Counted from the stretch's first letter, positions 51,568 through 61,645 are shown. The stretch: DNA of 64,000 nt from Bacilliculturomica massiliensis (GCF_900605495.1 NZ_LR027603.1:807997-871996), one strand, 5' to 3'. Numbers and translations are program-made. Notes: generated by a model from the letters alone, not told the origin.

Positions 51568-53646
51568 ATGAGTAAATCGCTCGTCATCGTAGAGTCGCCC
51601 TCCAAGGCGAAGACGATTGGAAAATTTCTGGGAAGCAAGTATAAAGTAGTGGCTTCCGTAGGTCACATCAGAGACCTGCCCAAGAGCAAGCTGGGCATTG
51701 ACGTGGAAAACCGCTTTGAACCGCAGTATATTTCTATCCGCGGCAAGGGGGATGTGATCAAAGCCATCAAAAAGGAAGCCAAAGCGGCGGATAAAATATA
51801 TCTGGCAACAGACCCTGACCGCGAGGGAGAGGCCATCTCGTGGCACATCGCACATATTCTGGACATCGATCTCGATAAGCCCTGCCGCATCGTGTTCAAC
51901 GAGATCACAAAGGGAGCGATCCAGAATGCGGTGAAGCATCCCAGGGCCATCGACCAGAAGCTGGTCGACGCGCAGCAGGCCAGACGCGTGCTGGACCGCC
52001 TTGTAGGCTATAAGATCAGCCCTCTCCTGTGGCGTAAAGTGAGAAGAGGACTCTCGGCGGGCCGCGTGCAGTCGGCGGCGCTGAAGATTATCTGCGACCG
52101 CGAAAAGGCCATCCGTGAGTTTATTCCGAAGGAATACTGGAATATCAGCGCTCTCCTGGGAAAAGAGCTGAAGAGCGGCGAGAAGGACAACAAGAAGAAG
52201 CATTTTTCAGCCAGACTGGCCGAGTATAAAGGCAAGAAGATCACGGTAGAAAATGAAGAACAGGCGCTGAAGGTCACGGGGGAACTGGATCCTTCCGCTT
52301 TTGTGGTGAAAAAGGTGGAGCAGAGAGAGCGGTCGAAGAGACCCATGCCGCCGTTCACCACCAGCAGCATGCAGCAGGAGGCTTCCAATAAGCTGGGTTT
52401 CTATACAAAGAAGACAATGCTCATCGCGCAGCAGCTCTACGAGGGCGTGGAAGTAAAAGGACACGGTACCATCGGTCTGGTCACCTACATCAGAACGGAT
52501 TCTGTGCGTATCTCCGATGAAGCCCAGGCCGCTGTCAAAAACTATATCTCAGAGAAGTATTCCAAGGAATACCTGGGCAATAACGTGTATTCCAACAAGA
52601 AAAAGGATGTGCAGGACGCTCACGAAGCCATACGGCCCAGTTATGTGGAGCTGCACCCTGAGGATATAAAGGATTCTCTGACGAAGGATCAGTATAATCT
52701 CTACAAGCTGATCTGGTCCCGCTTTGTGGCCAGCCGCATGACCCCCGCCGTCTACGACGGGATCTCCGCGGAGATCACCAATAACGATTATATGTTCAGA
52801 GCCAGCGGTTCCAGATTGAAGTTCGACGGTTACCTGAGGATCTACAACAACGCCGGCGAGGAGGACGAAGACAGAATGCTTCCCGAGCTGGCCGAAGGAG
52901 AGAAGCTGACCATGCTGGATCTGCAGAGCGAGCAGAATTTCACCCAGCCGCCGTCCCGTTTTTCAGAAGCCGGGCTGGTGAAAGATCTGGAAGAGAAAAA
53001 TATCGGCCGTCCCAGCACGTACGCGCCCATCATCGCCACGCTCATCGAGCGGAAATACGTGAGCCGCGAGAAGAAAACGCTCACGCCGACGGATCTTGGA
53101 TTCCTGGTGACAGAGCTTATGGAGACCTATTTCAAGGAGATCGTGGACGCCGGATTTACCGCGGAGATGGAAGATAAGCTGGACGACGTGGAAGTAAAGA
53201 ATGTGGACTGGAAGTCCATCGTAGAAGATTTTTACGGCCCGCTGGAAAAAGAGCTGGAGGTGGCGGACAAAGCCATCGAAAAAGTAAAGATCGAAGATGA
53301 ACTCACCGACGAGGTGTGCGAACTCTGCGGGAAGCCCATGGCTGTCAAACACGGGCGGTTCGGAGAATTTTTGGCGTGCTCCGGCTATCCGGAGTGCAAG
53401 AATACCAAGCCGCGGGTGAAGAAGATCGATGTGAAGTGCCCCAAATGCGGCAAGGACATCGTGGCAAGAAAGAGCAAGACCGGCAAGCTGTTCTACGGAT
53501 GTTCCGGCTACCCCGAGTGCAATCAGCTGTTCTGGAACAAGCCGGTCAGTCAGAAATGTCCCAAGTGCGGGGCGCTGATGATGGAAAAAAAGACGAAAAC
53601 CAGCAATTTGGTGTGTTCCAACAGCGAATGCGGGTATAAAGAATAA
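51568..53646 (+). CDS. topA: DNA topoisomerase I
   Basis: A 692-residue type IA topoisomerase relaxing negative supercoils. TOPRIM domain starts LVIVESPSKAKTIGKFLG with the acidic triad in ATDPDREGEAISWH, and the catalytic tyrosine is Y307 in LVTYIRTDS. The C-terminus has three four-cysteine zinc ribbons (CELCGKP..CSGYPEC; CPKCGKD..CSGYPEC; CPKCGAL..CSNSEC). Length is normal. GGAGGAACG precedes ATG 51568. Confidence 0.97.
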   Translation: MSKSLVIVESPSKAKTIGKFLGSKYKVVASVGHIRDLPKSKLGIDVENRFEPQYISIRGKGDVIKAIKKEAKAADKIYLATDPDREGEAISWHIAHILDIDLDKPCRIVFNEITKGAIQNAVKHPRAIDQKLVDAQQARRVLDRLVGYKISPLLWRKVRRGLSAGRVQSAALKIICDREKAIREFIPKEYWNISALLGKELKSGEKDNKKKHFSARLAEYKGKKITVENEEQALKVTGELDPSAFVVKKVEQRERSKRPMPPFTTSSMQQEASNKLGFYTKKTMLIAQQLYEGVEVKGHGTIGLVTYIRTDSVRISDEAQAAVKNYISEKYSKEYLGNNVYSNKKKDVQDAHEAIRPSYVELHPEDIKDSLTKDQYNLYKLIWSRFVASRMTPAVYDGISAEITNNDYMFRASGSRLKFDGYLRIYNNAGEEDEDRMLPELAEGEKLTMLDLQSEQNFTQPPSRFSEAGLVKDLEEKNIGRPSTYAPIIATLIERKYVSREKKTLTPTDLGFLVTELMETYFKEIVDAGFTAEMEDKLDDVEVKNVDWKSIVEDFYGPLEKELEVADKAIEKVKIEDELTDEVCELCGKPMAVKHGRFGEFLACSGYPECKNTKPRVKKIDVKCPKCGKDIVARKSKTGKLFYGCSGYPECNQLFWNKPVSQKCPKCGALMMEKKTKTSNLVCSNSECGYKE

Positions 53647-53767
53647 TCAGAGAATCGTTTCGTATCATATCAACAGGATCAGATAGATGAAGTCCGGGAC
53701 GCCCGGCGGCAGAGAGATGCAGCCGCGGTGAAGTCCGGGACTGAACGGGAAAGGGGAGATCAGGAAA

Positions 53768-54307
53768 ATGGTACAGTTTCATGCCACAACTATCGTAATG
53801 GCCCGCAGAGGCAAAGACGACGTGTGCGTCGGCGGCGACGGTCAGGTGACCATGGGAGAGACCGCCATCATGAAAAATAACGCAAAGAAGGTGCGCAAGA
53901 TCTATAAGAATTCCGTAGTCACGGGATTCGCGGGTTCCGTATCCGACGCCTTCACGCTGACGGAGCTCTTTGAGAAAAAGCTGGAAGAACATTCCGGAAA
54001 TTTAAAGAGAGCGGCCGTGGCGCTGGCTCAGCAGTGGAGATCTGACAAGGGAATGAGAAATTTGGAGGCGCTGATGCTGGCCGCGGATAAGGACAGCATG
54101 CTGATCATCTCCGGCAACGGGGAGGTCATCGAGCCCGATGAGGAATTCGTGGCCATTGGCTCCGGAGGAAATTACGCCTACGCGGCGGCCAACGCGCTGT
54201 ATAACCACACGGATATGGGGGCGGAGGAGATCGTGAGAGAAGCCCTGCGCATCGCCTCTTCGATCTGCGTCTACACCAACGACCATATTTCTGTGGAGAA
54301 GCTGTAA
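53768..54307 (+). CDS. hslV: ATP-dependent protease subunit HslV
   Basis: A 179-residue threonine peptidase forming the double-hexamer core of HslUV (ClpQY). The propeptide MVQFHA is followed by TTIVMARRG, with Thr7 as the mature N-terminal nucleophile. GDGQVTMGE and [11 protein letters not shown] are conserved sites. hslU starts 12 bases downstream and codY follows, the arrangement known from Bacillus (codV-clpQ-clpY-codY), here without the recombinase codV. Confidence 0.96.
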   Translation: MVQFHATTIVMARRGKDDVCVGGDGQVTMGETAIMKNNAKKVRKIYKNSVVTGFAGSVSDAFTLTELFEKKLEEHSGNLKRAAVALAQQWRSDKGMRNLEALMLAADKDSMLIISGNGEVIEPDEEFVAIGSGGNYAYAAANALYNHTDMGAEEIVREALRIASSICVYTNDHISVEKL

Positions 54308-54319
54308 AGGGGGAGAATC

Positions 54320-55747
54320 ATGACAACTCTGTATGAAATGACTCCGAGACAGATCGTCGCGGAGCTGGATAAATATATCATCGGACAGAACAGCGCCAAG
54401 AAGTCGGTGGCCGTGGCTCTCCGCAACCGCTATCGAAGGAGCAAGCTCTCCGAGGAGATGCGGGAAGAGATCACGCCCAAGAACATTCTGATGATGGGAC
54501 CCACCGGCGTGGGAAAGACGGAGATCGCCAGGAGACTGGCCAGACTGATGGACGCGCCTTTCGTGAAAGTTGAGGCCACAAAGTTCACAGAGGTGGGCTA
54601 TGTGGGCCGCGATGTGGATTCCATGATCCGCGATCTGGTGGAAGCGTCTATTCGCATCACCAAGCAGAAACGCCTGGCGGAGAAGTATTCCATAGCCGAG
54701 GAGATGGCGGAGGAGAAGATCATCGAGGCGATCATCCCGGGCAAAAAGAAAAAACCCGCGGCTACAGGCGGAGTCAGAGGACCCTTCGACTTCATCATGG
54801 GAGGCGGATATATGGGCGGTCAGCAGCAGAATCAGGAGCAGGAGGAAAAGCCCACCCTGTCCGAAGGCGATGTGGAGCTGGCAAGGGAGCAGGTAAAGCA
54901 GCAGCTGAAGGAAGGGCTGCTGGAAGACCAGTTCATTGAGATCGAAGTGACAGAAGCGCCCAAGACCGGCAATCTGGATCTGGGACAGGAAGGCGCCAGC
55001 ATTTCCATCGGCAGCATCTTCGGCGATATGATGCCCAAGAAAAAGAAGAAGAAAAATGTGAGGGTAAAGGATGCGCGCAAGATCCTCATCGAGCAGGAGG
55101 CGCAGAACCTCATCGACATGGATCAGGTGACTTCCGAGGCGCTGGAGAACGCGGAGCAGAACGGCATTATCTTCATCGACGAGATCGACAAGATCGCTTC
55201 CGGCGGCGGCTACAAATCGGGAGCGGACGTATCCAGAGAGGGCGTGCAGCGGGATATCCTCCCCATCGTGGAGGGCAGCGTGGTCAACACGAAGTACGGA
55301 CCTGTGAAGACAGACCATATCCTCTTCATCGGCGCCGGCGCGTTTCACATCGCCAAGCCCACGGATCTCATTCCGGAGCTTCAGGGACGTTTCCCCATTC
55401 GAGTGGAACTGGAAAATCTCACGAAGGAAGATTTTATCGCGATCCTGACCGTTCCGGAAAACGCGCTGCTGAAACAGCACAAGCTGCTTTTGGAGACAGA
55501 AGGCGTGAGGATCAACTTTACGGACGACGCGGTGGAGGAGATCGCCACCATGGCTTCCCTGACCAACGAGCAGACGGAGAATATCGGAGCCAGACGTCTG
55601 CACACCATCATGGAAAAGCTGCTTGAGGATATCTCTTACAATATTCCCGACATGGAGGAAGAGGAGATCACCATCGACGCTGATTATGTAAAGGAAAAGT
55701 TTGAAGACAGAATTCACGCGGACGATATCGACCGGTTTATCCTGTAG
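54320..55747 (+). CDS. hslU: ATP-dependent protease ATPase subunit HslU
   Basis: A 475-residue AAA+ unfoldase. Walker A is GPTGVGKTE (about 57-65), pore loop GYVGRD (about 93), Walker [12 protein letters not shown], and the C-terminus DDIDRFIL ends in the hydrophobic tail that docks into HslV. The intermediate I domain (about 110-245) contains a low-complexity, Gln/Glu- and Lys-rich segment ([12 protein letters not shown] and KKKKKK), longer than in many homologues. Confidence 0.96.
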   Translation: MTTLYEMTPRQIVAELDKYIIGQNSAKKSVAVALRNRYRRSKLSEEMREEITPKNILMMGPTGVGKTEIARRLARLMDAPFVKVEATKFTEVGYVGRDVDSMIRDLVEASIRITKQKRLAEKYSIAEEMAEEKIIEAIIPGKKKKPAATGGVRGPFDFIMGGGYMGGQQQNQEQEEKPTLSEGDVELAREQVKQQLKEGLLEDQFIEIEVTEAPKTGNLDLGQEGASISIGSIFGDMMPKKKKKKNVRVKDARKILIEQEAQNLIDMDQVTSEALENAEQNGIIFIDEIDKIASGGGYKSGADVSREGVQRDILPIVEGSVVNTKYGPVKTDHILFIGAGAFHIAKPTDLIPELQGRFPIRVELENLTKEDFIAILTVPENALLKQHKLLLETEGVRINFTDDAVEEIATMASLTNEQTENIGARRLHTIMEKLLEDISYNIPDMEEEEITIDADYVKEKFEDRIHADDIDRFIL

Positions 55748-55802
55748 GAAGGCCGGCAGAATAAAATTTTTAGACTTTTCAGTATAATATATTGAATATC
55801 CT

Positions 55803-55831
55803 TTGCATTTTCAGAATAGTTCCTTTATAAT
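55803..55831 (+). promoter_or_regulatory. Promoter of codY
   Basis: TTGCAT, 17 bases, TATAAT, giving codY a separate transcript with a leader of about 130 bases. The leader contains a CCGGTC/GACCGG stem near 55890. Confidence 0.65.
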
Positions 55832-55965
55832 AGATAACGACGACAACTTTGATTGCCGCATTGAGACTGATTTAGGCTGCAGATGTACCGGTCGCCGGGA
55901 CCGGAAAAAAGCAGGAAACAGTAAGAAGAACAAAAAGATGATCAATAGAAGAAACAGGAGGGAAT

Positions 55966-56748
55966 ATGGCAAAGGAATTATTAGAGAAGATAAGGAAGCT
56001 GAACTGGATGCTCCAGCAGAGCGTTGAGGGGGTGTTTTCTTTCAACGAGCTCTGCGCGATCTTGAGCGATCTGATGAACGCCAACGTATATATCGCCAAT
56101 AAAAGGGGAAAGGTGATCGGCGTTCACTACAAGATCCGTTCAGACAGCTCCACGATCACGGACCCGGAGACCGGGAATGAAAAATTTCCTAACGAGTACA
56201 ACGAGGCGCTGCTGCGCGTAACAGAGACTACGATCAATCTGAAGGCGGAGGAAGCTCTGGAGATCTTCAAATACGATTACGATACCTATGACAAGCTGCA
56301 CTGCATCATCCCGATCTGGGGCGGCAAGGAACGTCTGGGCACGCTGATCCTGGCCAGATATAAACCGGATTTTGCCAGCGAGGACGTGGTGCTGGCAGAA
56401 TATGGAGCCACGGTGGTGGGCCTTGAGATCAACAGGAGAAAGGCGCTGGAAGCAGAAGAGGAAGAGCGCAAGAGCGCCGTGGTCCGCATGGCTATCGGCA
56501 CGCTGTCCTACTCGGAAGCGCAGGCCGTAAAGCAGATATTCGAGGAGCTTGAGGGCGAGGAAGGTCTTCTGGTCGCCAGCAAGATCGCGGACCGTTCCGG
56601 CATCACCCGATCGGTCATCGTCAACGCCCTGCGCAAGCTGGAGAGCGCCGGCGTTATCGAGTCCAGATCCCTGGGCATGAAGGGCACGCACATCAAGATC
56701 GTCAATGAAAAGTTCAAAGAAGAACTTGATAAGTTTGCTGTTAAATAG
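55966..56748 (+). CDS. codY: GTP-sensing pleiotropic transcriptional regulator CodY
   Basis: A 260-residue global repressor of nutrient-limitation genes, activated by branched-chain amino acids and GTP. The N-terminal GAF domain (about 1-155) begins LLEKIRKLNWMLQQS; the C-terminal winged helix is VASKIADRSGITRSVIVNALRKLESAGVIESRSLG (landmarks ASKIADRSGITRSVIVNALR). A strong AGGAGG site precedes ATG 55966. It probably controls several catabolic and sporulation genes in this very window, although CodY boxes (AATTTTCWGAAAATT) were not clearly seen. Confidence 0.97.
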   Translation: MAKELLEKIRKLNWMLQQSVEGVFSFNELCAILSDLMNANVYIANKRGKVIGVHYKIRSDSSTITDPETGNEKFPNEYNEALLRVTETTINLKAEEALEIFKYDYDTYDKLHCIIPIWGGKERLGTLILARYKPDFASEDVVLAEYGATVVGLEINRRKALEAEEEERKSAVVRMAIGTLSYSEAQAVKQIFEELEGEEGLLVASKIADRSGITRSVIVNALRKLESAGVIESRSLGMKGTHIKIVNEKFKEELDKFAVK

Positions 56749-56773
56749 AGGAAAGAGACGGAATCAGGCACAC

Positions 56774-56820
56774 AAAATCCCACGCTTGCATATACTGATA
56801 TGTGAACGGGGGATTTTTTT
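56774..56820 (+). terminator. Terminator of codY
   Basis: AAAATCCC/GGGGATTTT outer and GCATAT/ATATGT inner pairing, followed by T7. Confidence 0.8.
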
Positions 56821-56965
56821 ATAACATAGGAACTATCGTCCGCAGATATTTCCGTATGTTTCAAAAAAGTTCACCTTGTGAAAGTGAGCCCGCAGGGCGG
56901 ATCTGTTTCTGAAGGAAGCTTTTTTATTGTAAGGCACAGGCCGTGTGATAGAAAGGCCTCCCGCA

Positions 56966-57646
56966 ATGAGAAACAGGCGCGGCCGGCGTCCGCAAAGGAG
57001 ACGTCTCATGGGAAGAAAGCTATGGTTTTTGCTGCTGGTGGCTGCGCTGGTGACGGCGGGTTATCTGGTGGGATATACGGTACAGGTCATCAATCCGGCT
57101 TTTGCTTCCGTGGCGGAGCTGAAGGTGAGATCCATGATGGCAAAGAATGTGAACGAAGCGGTGCGGGAAAAATTCTCGGAGGAGACGGATGCCGACGAGC
57201 TTTTTCAGGTGACGAAAGATGACAGCGGGAAGATCGCCATGGTGCAGACCGATACCGCGGCTATGAACCGTCTCACGTCGGATCTGACCTGGCGGATCCA
57301 GAAGCGGATCTCCGGGATGGGGGACGAGCGGGTGGAGATCCCTGTTGGAACGGTGCTGGGAAGCTCTGTTTTGTCCCAGATCGGTCCTTCCGTGCCTTTG
57401 AAGATCATTCCCCTCAGTTCGGCAAAAGTCAACTACAAATCGGAATTTGAGGCCGCCGGCGTCAACCAGACCAGACACAAGATCTATCTGCAGGTGGACT
57501 GCACGGCAAAGATACTGGCCCCCTTTACGCCGCGGGAGGTGGAGCTGCACAGTCAGATCCTCATCGCGGAGACCGTGGTGGTGGGAGACGTGCCCCAATC
57601 CTACATCATCGTGCCGAAGGAAAACGTGCTGGACGCGCTGGATTAG
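56966..57646 (+). CDS. yunB: Sporulation protein YunB
   Basis: A 226-residue protein with a basic N-terminus (MRNRRGRRPQRRR), one membrane helix (about 17-38) and an extracytoplasmic domain with VPLKIIPLSSAKVNYKSEFEAAGVNQTRHKIYL (landmarks GPSVPLKIIPL and AAGVNQTRHKIYL), diagnostic for YunB. In Bacillus it is mother-cell expressed and needed for proper spores; the mechanism is unknown. ATG 56966 keeps the arginine-rich N-terminus seen in Bacillus; ATG 57008, with AAAGGAG upstream, is a good alternative. Confidence 0.88.
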   Translation: MRNRRGRRPQRRRLMGRKLWFLLLVAALVTAGYLVGYTVQVINPAFASVAELKVRSMMAKNVNEAVREKFSEETDADELFQVTKDDSGKIAMVQTDTAAMNRLTSDLTWRIQKRISGMGDERVEIPVGTVLGSSVLSQIGPSVPLKIIPLSSAKVNYKSEFEAAGVNQTRHKIYLQVDCTAKILAPFTPREVELHSQILIAETVVVGDVPQSYIIVPKENVLDALD

Positions 57647-57665
57647 CGGAACCGGACTGAATGAT

Positions 57666-57694
57666 TTGCATTTTTCCATGCCGGTTGGTATACT
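57666..57694 (+). promoter_or_regulatory. Promoter of hflX
   Basis: TTGCAT, 17 bases, TATACT, about 100 bases before the start codon. Confidence 0.55.
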
Positions 57695-57794
57695 AAGGGC
57701 GAAAACGAACAGAAAACAGAATGAGAAAAAGAGGAAAGGATAAATCCGAAAACTCCGCCGCAGGCCATGGGGCGGAGAGCGGAGCGGTGCGCGT

Positions 57795-59081
57795 ATGCTG
57801 CGTTTTAATGAAGAAAATGAAGTGCTGACCGGCGAAGACTACAGAGCGATCCTCGTGGGTATTCAGCTGAACGAGGATATTTCCTACTCCATGGAGGAAC
57901 TGGCGGGGCTGGCGGAGGCTGCCGGCGTGGAGGTCATCGGTGAGATGATCCAGAATAAGGAGCGGCCGGACCGGGTAACGCTCATCGGGAAGGGCAAGGT
58001 GGAGGAGCTTTCGGAAATGTGTGCAAACATGGAGGCGGACACGGTCATTTTCAACGACGAACTGTCCGGCATGCAGCTGCGCAATCTGGAGGACCGTCTG
58101 GGCGTGCGGGTCATCGACCGCACGATCCTCATTCTGGATATCTTCGCCGCCCGGGCTACCTCCAGAGAGGGCAAACTGCAGGTGGAGCTGGCGCAGCTTC
58201 AGTACAGACTGCCCCGTCTGCTGGGATTCGGGAAATCTCTGTCCCGTCTGGGCGGAGGTATCGGAACGAGAGGACCGGGTGAAAAAAAGCTGGAGACAGA
58301 CCGGCGGCACATCGCCCGCCGGATGGATGAGATCAAGCGGGAGCTGGCCGAGGTAAAAGCCAACAGAGGCGTTCAGCGGGCCAAACGGGAACGTTCCGGG
58401 ATCCCGGTGGCCGCCCTTGTGGGTTATACCAATTCCGGGAAATCGGCGATCATGAACCGATTGCTGGCTCTGTCGGAGAAGGAGGAGAAGTCGGTCTTTG
58501 AAAAAAACATGCTCTTCGCCACCCTGGACACGTCTCAGAGACTGATCCGGCTGGATTCCAACCACGAGTTTATCCTCATCGACACGGTGGGGTTTGTGAG
58601 CAAGCTGCCCCATTCGCTCATCGAAGCCTTCAAAGCTACGCTGGAAGAAGTGCGGTACGCGGATCTGCTCATTCACGTGGTGGACGCGTCCTACGAGGCC
58701 TGTGAGTTCCATATCGACGTGACGGAAAAAGTACTGTCGGAGATCGGGGCGGGGGACAAAGAGACCATATTTGTCTACAATAAGATGGATCTGGTAGATG
58801 GGGCGGCGGAAGCGGTCCTCTTCGGCAGACCGGGAATCGAGCTGTCGGCGCTGACCGGGCAGAATGTGGACGAGCTGATCGGAGCGATCAGATCTTCTCT
58901 GTTTTCGGACCAGAAGATGACCAGACTTCTGATCCCTTACCACAGAGGCGACATATCCTCTTATCTCTGCGAGAAGGCGAAGCCGGAGAAAATGGAGTAC
59001 CGGGACGAGGGAACCTACTTTGAGATCAGTCTGGGCGAGGCGGACAGAAACAGGCTGCAGGCTTTCTGCGCCGACGAGTAA
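57795..59081 (+). CDS. hflX: GTPase HflX
   Basis: A 428-residue ribosome-splitting GTPase. The N-terminal HflX domain has IGKGKVEEL and the glycine-rich loop LGGGIGTRGPGEKKLE (about 153-168). The G domain has G1 GYTNSGKS (about 213), G3 DTVGF and G4 NKMD. Length and order are standard. It helps rescue stalled or stressed ribosomes. yigZ follows on the same strand 70 bases downstream. Confidence 0.95.
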   Translation: MLRFNEENEVLTGEDYRAILVGIQLNEDISYSMEELAGLAEAAGVEVIGEMIQNKERPDRVTLIGKGKVEELSEMCANMEADTVIFNDELSGMQLRNLEDRLGVRVIDRTILILDIFAARATSREGKLQVELAQLQYRLPRLLGFGKSLSRLGGGIGTRGPGEKKLETDRRHIARRMDEIKRELAEVKANRGVQRAKRERSGIPVAALVGYTNSGKSAIMNRLLALSEKEEKSVFEKNMLFATLDTSQRLIRLDSNHEFILIDTVGFVSKLPHSLIEAFKATLEEVRYADLLIHVVDASYEACEFHIDVTEKVLSEIGAGDKETIFVYNKMDLVDGAAEAVLFGRPGIELSALTGQNVDELIGAIRSSLFSDQKMTRLLIPYHRGDISSYLCEKAKPEKMEYRDEGTYFEISLGEADRNRLQAFCADE

Positions 59082-59151
59082 ACGGGACGGACAAGCGGAC
59101 GGCAGTTATACAGACCGCCGGCACATTTACGAAATTGAGGGGGAAGGACCA

Positions 59152-59769
59152 GTGATCCGATACAAAACAGTAAAACAGAAAGGGGAGGCGGAGCAGGTCA
59201 TCGAGCGCTCCCGCTTTTTATCCTACGCCGCGCCTGTGAATTCGCGGGAAGAGGCGGAGGCGTTTATCGCGGGGATAAGAGACCTGCACCGGCAGGCGAC
59301 CCATAACGTGCCCGCGTTTATCGTGGGAGAAAAATCCGAGCTGAAGTGGTGCAGCGACGACGGGGAGCCCCAGGGGACCGCGGGGGCTCCCGTGCTGCAG
59401 ATGCTGGATCGGGAGGGATTGACCAACGTGGCGGTGGTGGTGACGCGCTACTTCGGCGGCGTAAAGCTGGGAACGGGAGGACTGGTCCGCGCCTATACTG
59501 GCAGCGCCAAGCTGGCGGTGGAGGCGGCCGGCATCCATCAGGTCCGCGAGACCGTCTTTCTCACAGCGGAGATCGGCTACACCTTTCTGGGGAAACTTCA
59601 GAATCTGGAAAAGGACGGCGCGTTCGTCATCGCAGACACGGAATTCAGCGACGTGGTCAGGATAACGCTCACCTGCGCCCCGGAAGACTTACAGGCTGTC
59701 GAGGGGCTGTTATCCGAAGTCACCGGGGGAGGCTGCCGGGTCCTTGACCGGGAGGAGAAACTGGTCTGA
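59152..59769 (+). CDS. YigZ family protein (UPF0029/IMPACT)
   Basis: A 205-residue protein of the YigZ/IMPACT family. Signature SDDGEPQGTAGAPVLQ (about 65-80) and VVVTRYFGGVKLGTGGLVRAY (start) are unmistakable. A C-terminal ferredoxin-like DUF1949 domain is present. Function is not established; relatives influence translation stress signalling. GTG 59152 with GGGGAAGG upstream is preferred to earlier starts that overlap hflX. The last 50 bases overlap tail-to-tail with the MATE gene. Confidence 0.88.
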   Translation: MIRYKTVKQKGEAEQVIERSRFLSYAAPVNSREEAEAFIAGIRDLHRQATHNVPAFIVGEKSELKWCSDDGEPQGTAGAPVLQMLDREGLTNVAVVVTRYFGGVKLGTGGLVRAYTGSAKLAVEAAGIHQVRETVFLTAEIGYTFLGKLQNLEKDGAFVIADTEFSDVVRITLTCAPEDLQAVEGLLSEVTGGGCRVLDREEKLV

Positions 59770-61057
59770 AGGACTTTTTCCCGTTGCGCAGGAAAAAGAC
59801 GCTCAGACAGACGGCGAACAGTTGGGAAAGGGGAACGGAGAGCCAGGTTCCGACGATCCCCGCCCCGGGGGGCAGGATGAGCAGCAGGAGCCCCAGGGAA
59901 AGCGGCTCCCCGTAGATCAGGAAATACGCCCGGCGGTTTTCTCCTGTGGCGTAGAAGTAGGCGATGGTCACCCGGGAGATGCAGATCGGCAGGTAACCGC
60001 AGAGGAAGATGGGAAGCGCGGCGGCCACGTCCCGCGTGATCTGAGCGGATGCGCCGAAGAGCAGGGCCGCATTCTCTCTGAACAGAAACAGAAACACGAT
60101 GCAAATTACGCTTACCAGGGCTGAGAAGCGGTACGCCAGATCGCGCACCGCTTTTGTTTTATCCATTTTTCCCTCGCCGCAGGACAGACTCAGCAGCGGC
60201 TGGCTGCCGTCGCTCACGCCTTGAAGCAGGAGGATGACCACGGCGGAAATGTAACTGATGGGCGCATAGCAGGTGACCGCCGCCGCACCGCCCACCAGGG
60301 CGGCGCTTTTATTTACCAGTATGAGCGTGATGTTGGGGGAGAAGGTGAGCCCGAAAGGCGACAGGCCCACCTGCAGGATTTTTTTCAGCAGATCCAGACC
60401 GGCGCCGCCGAAGGAAAGGACAGGCATTTCCTTTTTAACGATAAAGAACGCCAGACAGACCAGAAGCGTCACCGTCTGGCCGACCACGGTGGCCGCAGCG
60501 GCGCCCGTCATGCCCCAGGGCAGGCGCCACACAAGGAGGTAGTCCAGAAAGATATTGGTCATAAATCCTGCGATCATGGCGGCCATGGCGGTGAGCGCGC
60601 CGTCCATGTTCCGGATAAAGGGCACCAGGCCGGTGGCCAGGATCTGAAACAAGGCGCCTGCCGTGATCCAGCGGATGTATTCCAAGGCCAGCCCGTAGAT
60701 CTTGCCTGACGCTCCGAAGAATCGAAGCAATATGGGAGAAGCGGACAGGAAAAGGATCGCGAGCAGAATGCCGGCCGCCATCAGGGCCCCGCAGGAAACG
60801 CCGAAATACTGCCTGCCCAGCCGCCGGTCTCCTGCGCCCAGGCTGATCGAATATTGAATGGCCCCGCCCATGCCGATCCCTGTGCCTGCGGCCTGAAGCA
60901 GCGCGGTGATAGGGTAAGCGATGTTGATGGCGGCCAGCGCGCTGTCACCCAGCGCGTTTCCCACAAAGAAACCGTCGGCGATAGCATATACGCCCGACAG
61001 AGCGAAAGCCAGCATGGACGGGATCACATATTTATAAAATTCTCTGCGTACGTTCAT
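59720..61057 (-). CDS. MATE family efflux transporter
   Basis: A 445-residue, 12-helix multidrug/toxin exporter of the MATE (NorM/MepA-like) family. It begins with FYKYVIPSMLAFALSGVYAIADGFFVG (landmark SGVYAIADGFFVG) and has the second-half counterpart PLLSLSCGEGKMDK. It lies five bases behind a MarR gene whose operator is at 61528, so the pair is like mepR-mepA. The final codons extend into yigZ on the other strand; the C-terminal tail GPGSLPR is probably not conserved. Confidence 0.92.
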   Translation of the reverse strand: MNVRREFYKYVIPSMLAFALSGVYAIADGFFVGNALGDSALAAINIAYPITALLQAAGTGIGMGGAIQYSISLGAGDRRLGRQYFGVSCGALMAAGILLAILFLSASPILLRFFGASGKIYGLALEYIRWITAGALFQILATGLVPFIRNMDGALTAMAAMIAGFMTNIFLDYLLVWRLPWGMTGAAAATVVGQTVTLLVCLAFFIVKKEMPVLSFGGAGLDLLKKILQVGLSPFGLTFSPNITLILVNKSAALVGGAAAVTCYAPISYISAVVILLLQGVSDGSQPLLSLSCGEGKMDKTKAVRDLAYRFSALVSVICIVFLFLFRENAALLFGASAQITRDVAAALPIFLCGYLPICISRVTIAYFYATGENRRAYFLIYGEPLSLGLLLLILPPGAGIVGTWLSVPLSQLFAVCLSVFFLRNGKKSFRPVSPPGQGPGSLPR

Positions 61058-61062
61058 GGATC

Positions 61063-61491
61063 TCAGTCTCCTTTAAAAAATGTATTATACAGAGAGGTGA
61101 TCCGGATCAGTTCACCCGCGCGTTCTTCTCCCAGTTTGCTGAGGACAGAGCACTCGTGTTCCTGGAGTTCCGCGGCCACCGCGCCGAGAGATTCCCGGCC
61201 GGATCCGGTCAGATGGATGGCCTTGTTGCGCCGATCGGCCCCACAGGGCGTCAGCTCGACCCAGCCGCGACTTAAAAAGTTTTTCAGGATGGTATTGACC
61301 GTCTGCTTCGGCAGCAGCCACTGAGCGCAGATATCCTTCTGCTTGCAGACGCCGTCGGCCTCCGTGAGGGAGAGAACGACCAGAAGTTCATAATAAGAGA
61401 GACCGTGTTTTTTCGCCCAGTCGCCGTACATGGCGTTAGCTTCCCTCCAGAGTGCATTGTATTGTTTTATCCGATCGGATGCGTTGAACAT
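61063..61491 (-). CDS. MarR-family transcriptional regulator
   Basis: A 142-residue winged-helix dimer. The helix-turn-helix is VCKQKDICAQWLLPKQTVNTILKNFLSRGWVEL (landmark KQTVNTILKNF), and the wing contains GADRRNKAIHLT. It probably represses its own operon with the MATE exporter and is released by a drug or metabolite. A 22-bp palindrome lies 36 bases upstream of the start codon. Confidence 0.9.
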   Translation of the reverse strand: MFNASDRIKQYNALWREANAMYGDWAKKHGLSYYELLVVLSLTEADGVCKQKDICAQWLLPKQTVNTILKNFLSRGWVELTPCGADRRNKAIHLTGSGRESLGAVAAELQEHECSVLSKLGEERAGELIRITSLYNTFFKGD

Positions 61492-61527
61492 ATGGTACCT
61501 CCAGCTGAATGGAATAAGACTGAAATA

Positions 61528-61549
61528 ATTAGTCCGTTATCGGACTAAT
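61528..61549. promoter_or_regulatory. MarR operator (perfect palindrome)
   Basis: ATTAGTCCG, TTAT, CGGACTAAT. It lies within a possible minus-strand promoter (TTACCA, 17, TAATTA), so binding would block polymerase. Confidence 0.7.
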
Positions 61550-61602
61550 GGTAACACAAAGGTTTTCGTGATGTCAAGATCTGTTTTCCCCGTGATATTC
61601 TG

Positions 61603-61631
61603 TTGACAGGCTGGATTTTTCAGGATATTAT
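61603..61631 (+). promoter_or_regulatory. Promoter of the OYE-MarR pair
   Basis: TTGACA, 17 bases, TATTAT. Confidence 0.8.
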
Positions 61632-61645
61632 AGTGTATATACACT
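61632..61645. promoter_or_regulatory. Palindromic operator at the transcription start
   Basis: AGTGTATATACACT is a perfect 14-bp palindrome immediately after the -10 box. It is a likely site for the MarR protein encoded at 62847. Confidence 0.55.

Noticed and set aside
55952-55966. A codV-like recombinase expected before hslV-hslU-codY
   Set aside because: topA, not a tyrosine recombinase, precedes hslV; no integrase motif was found.
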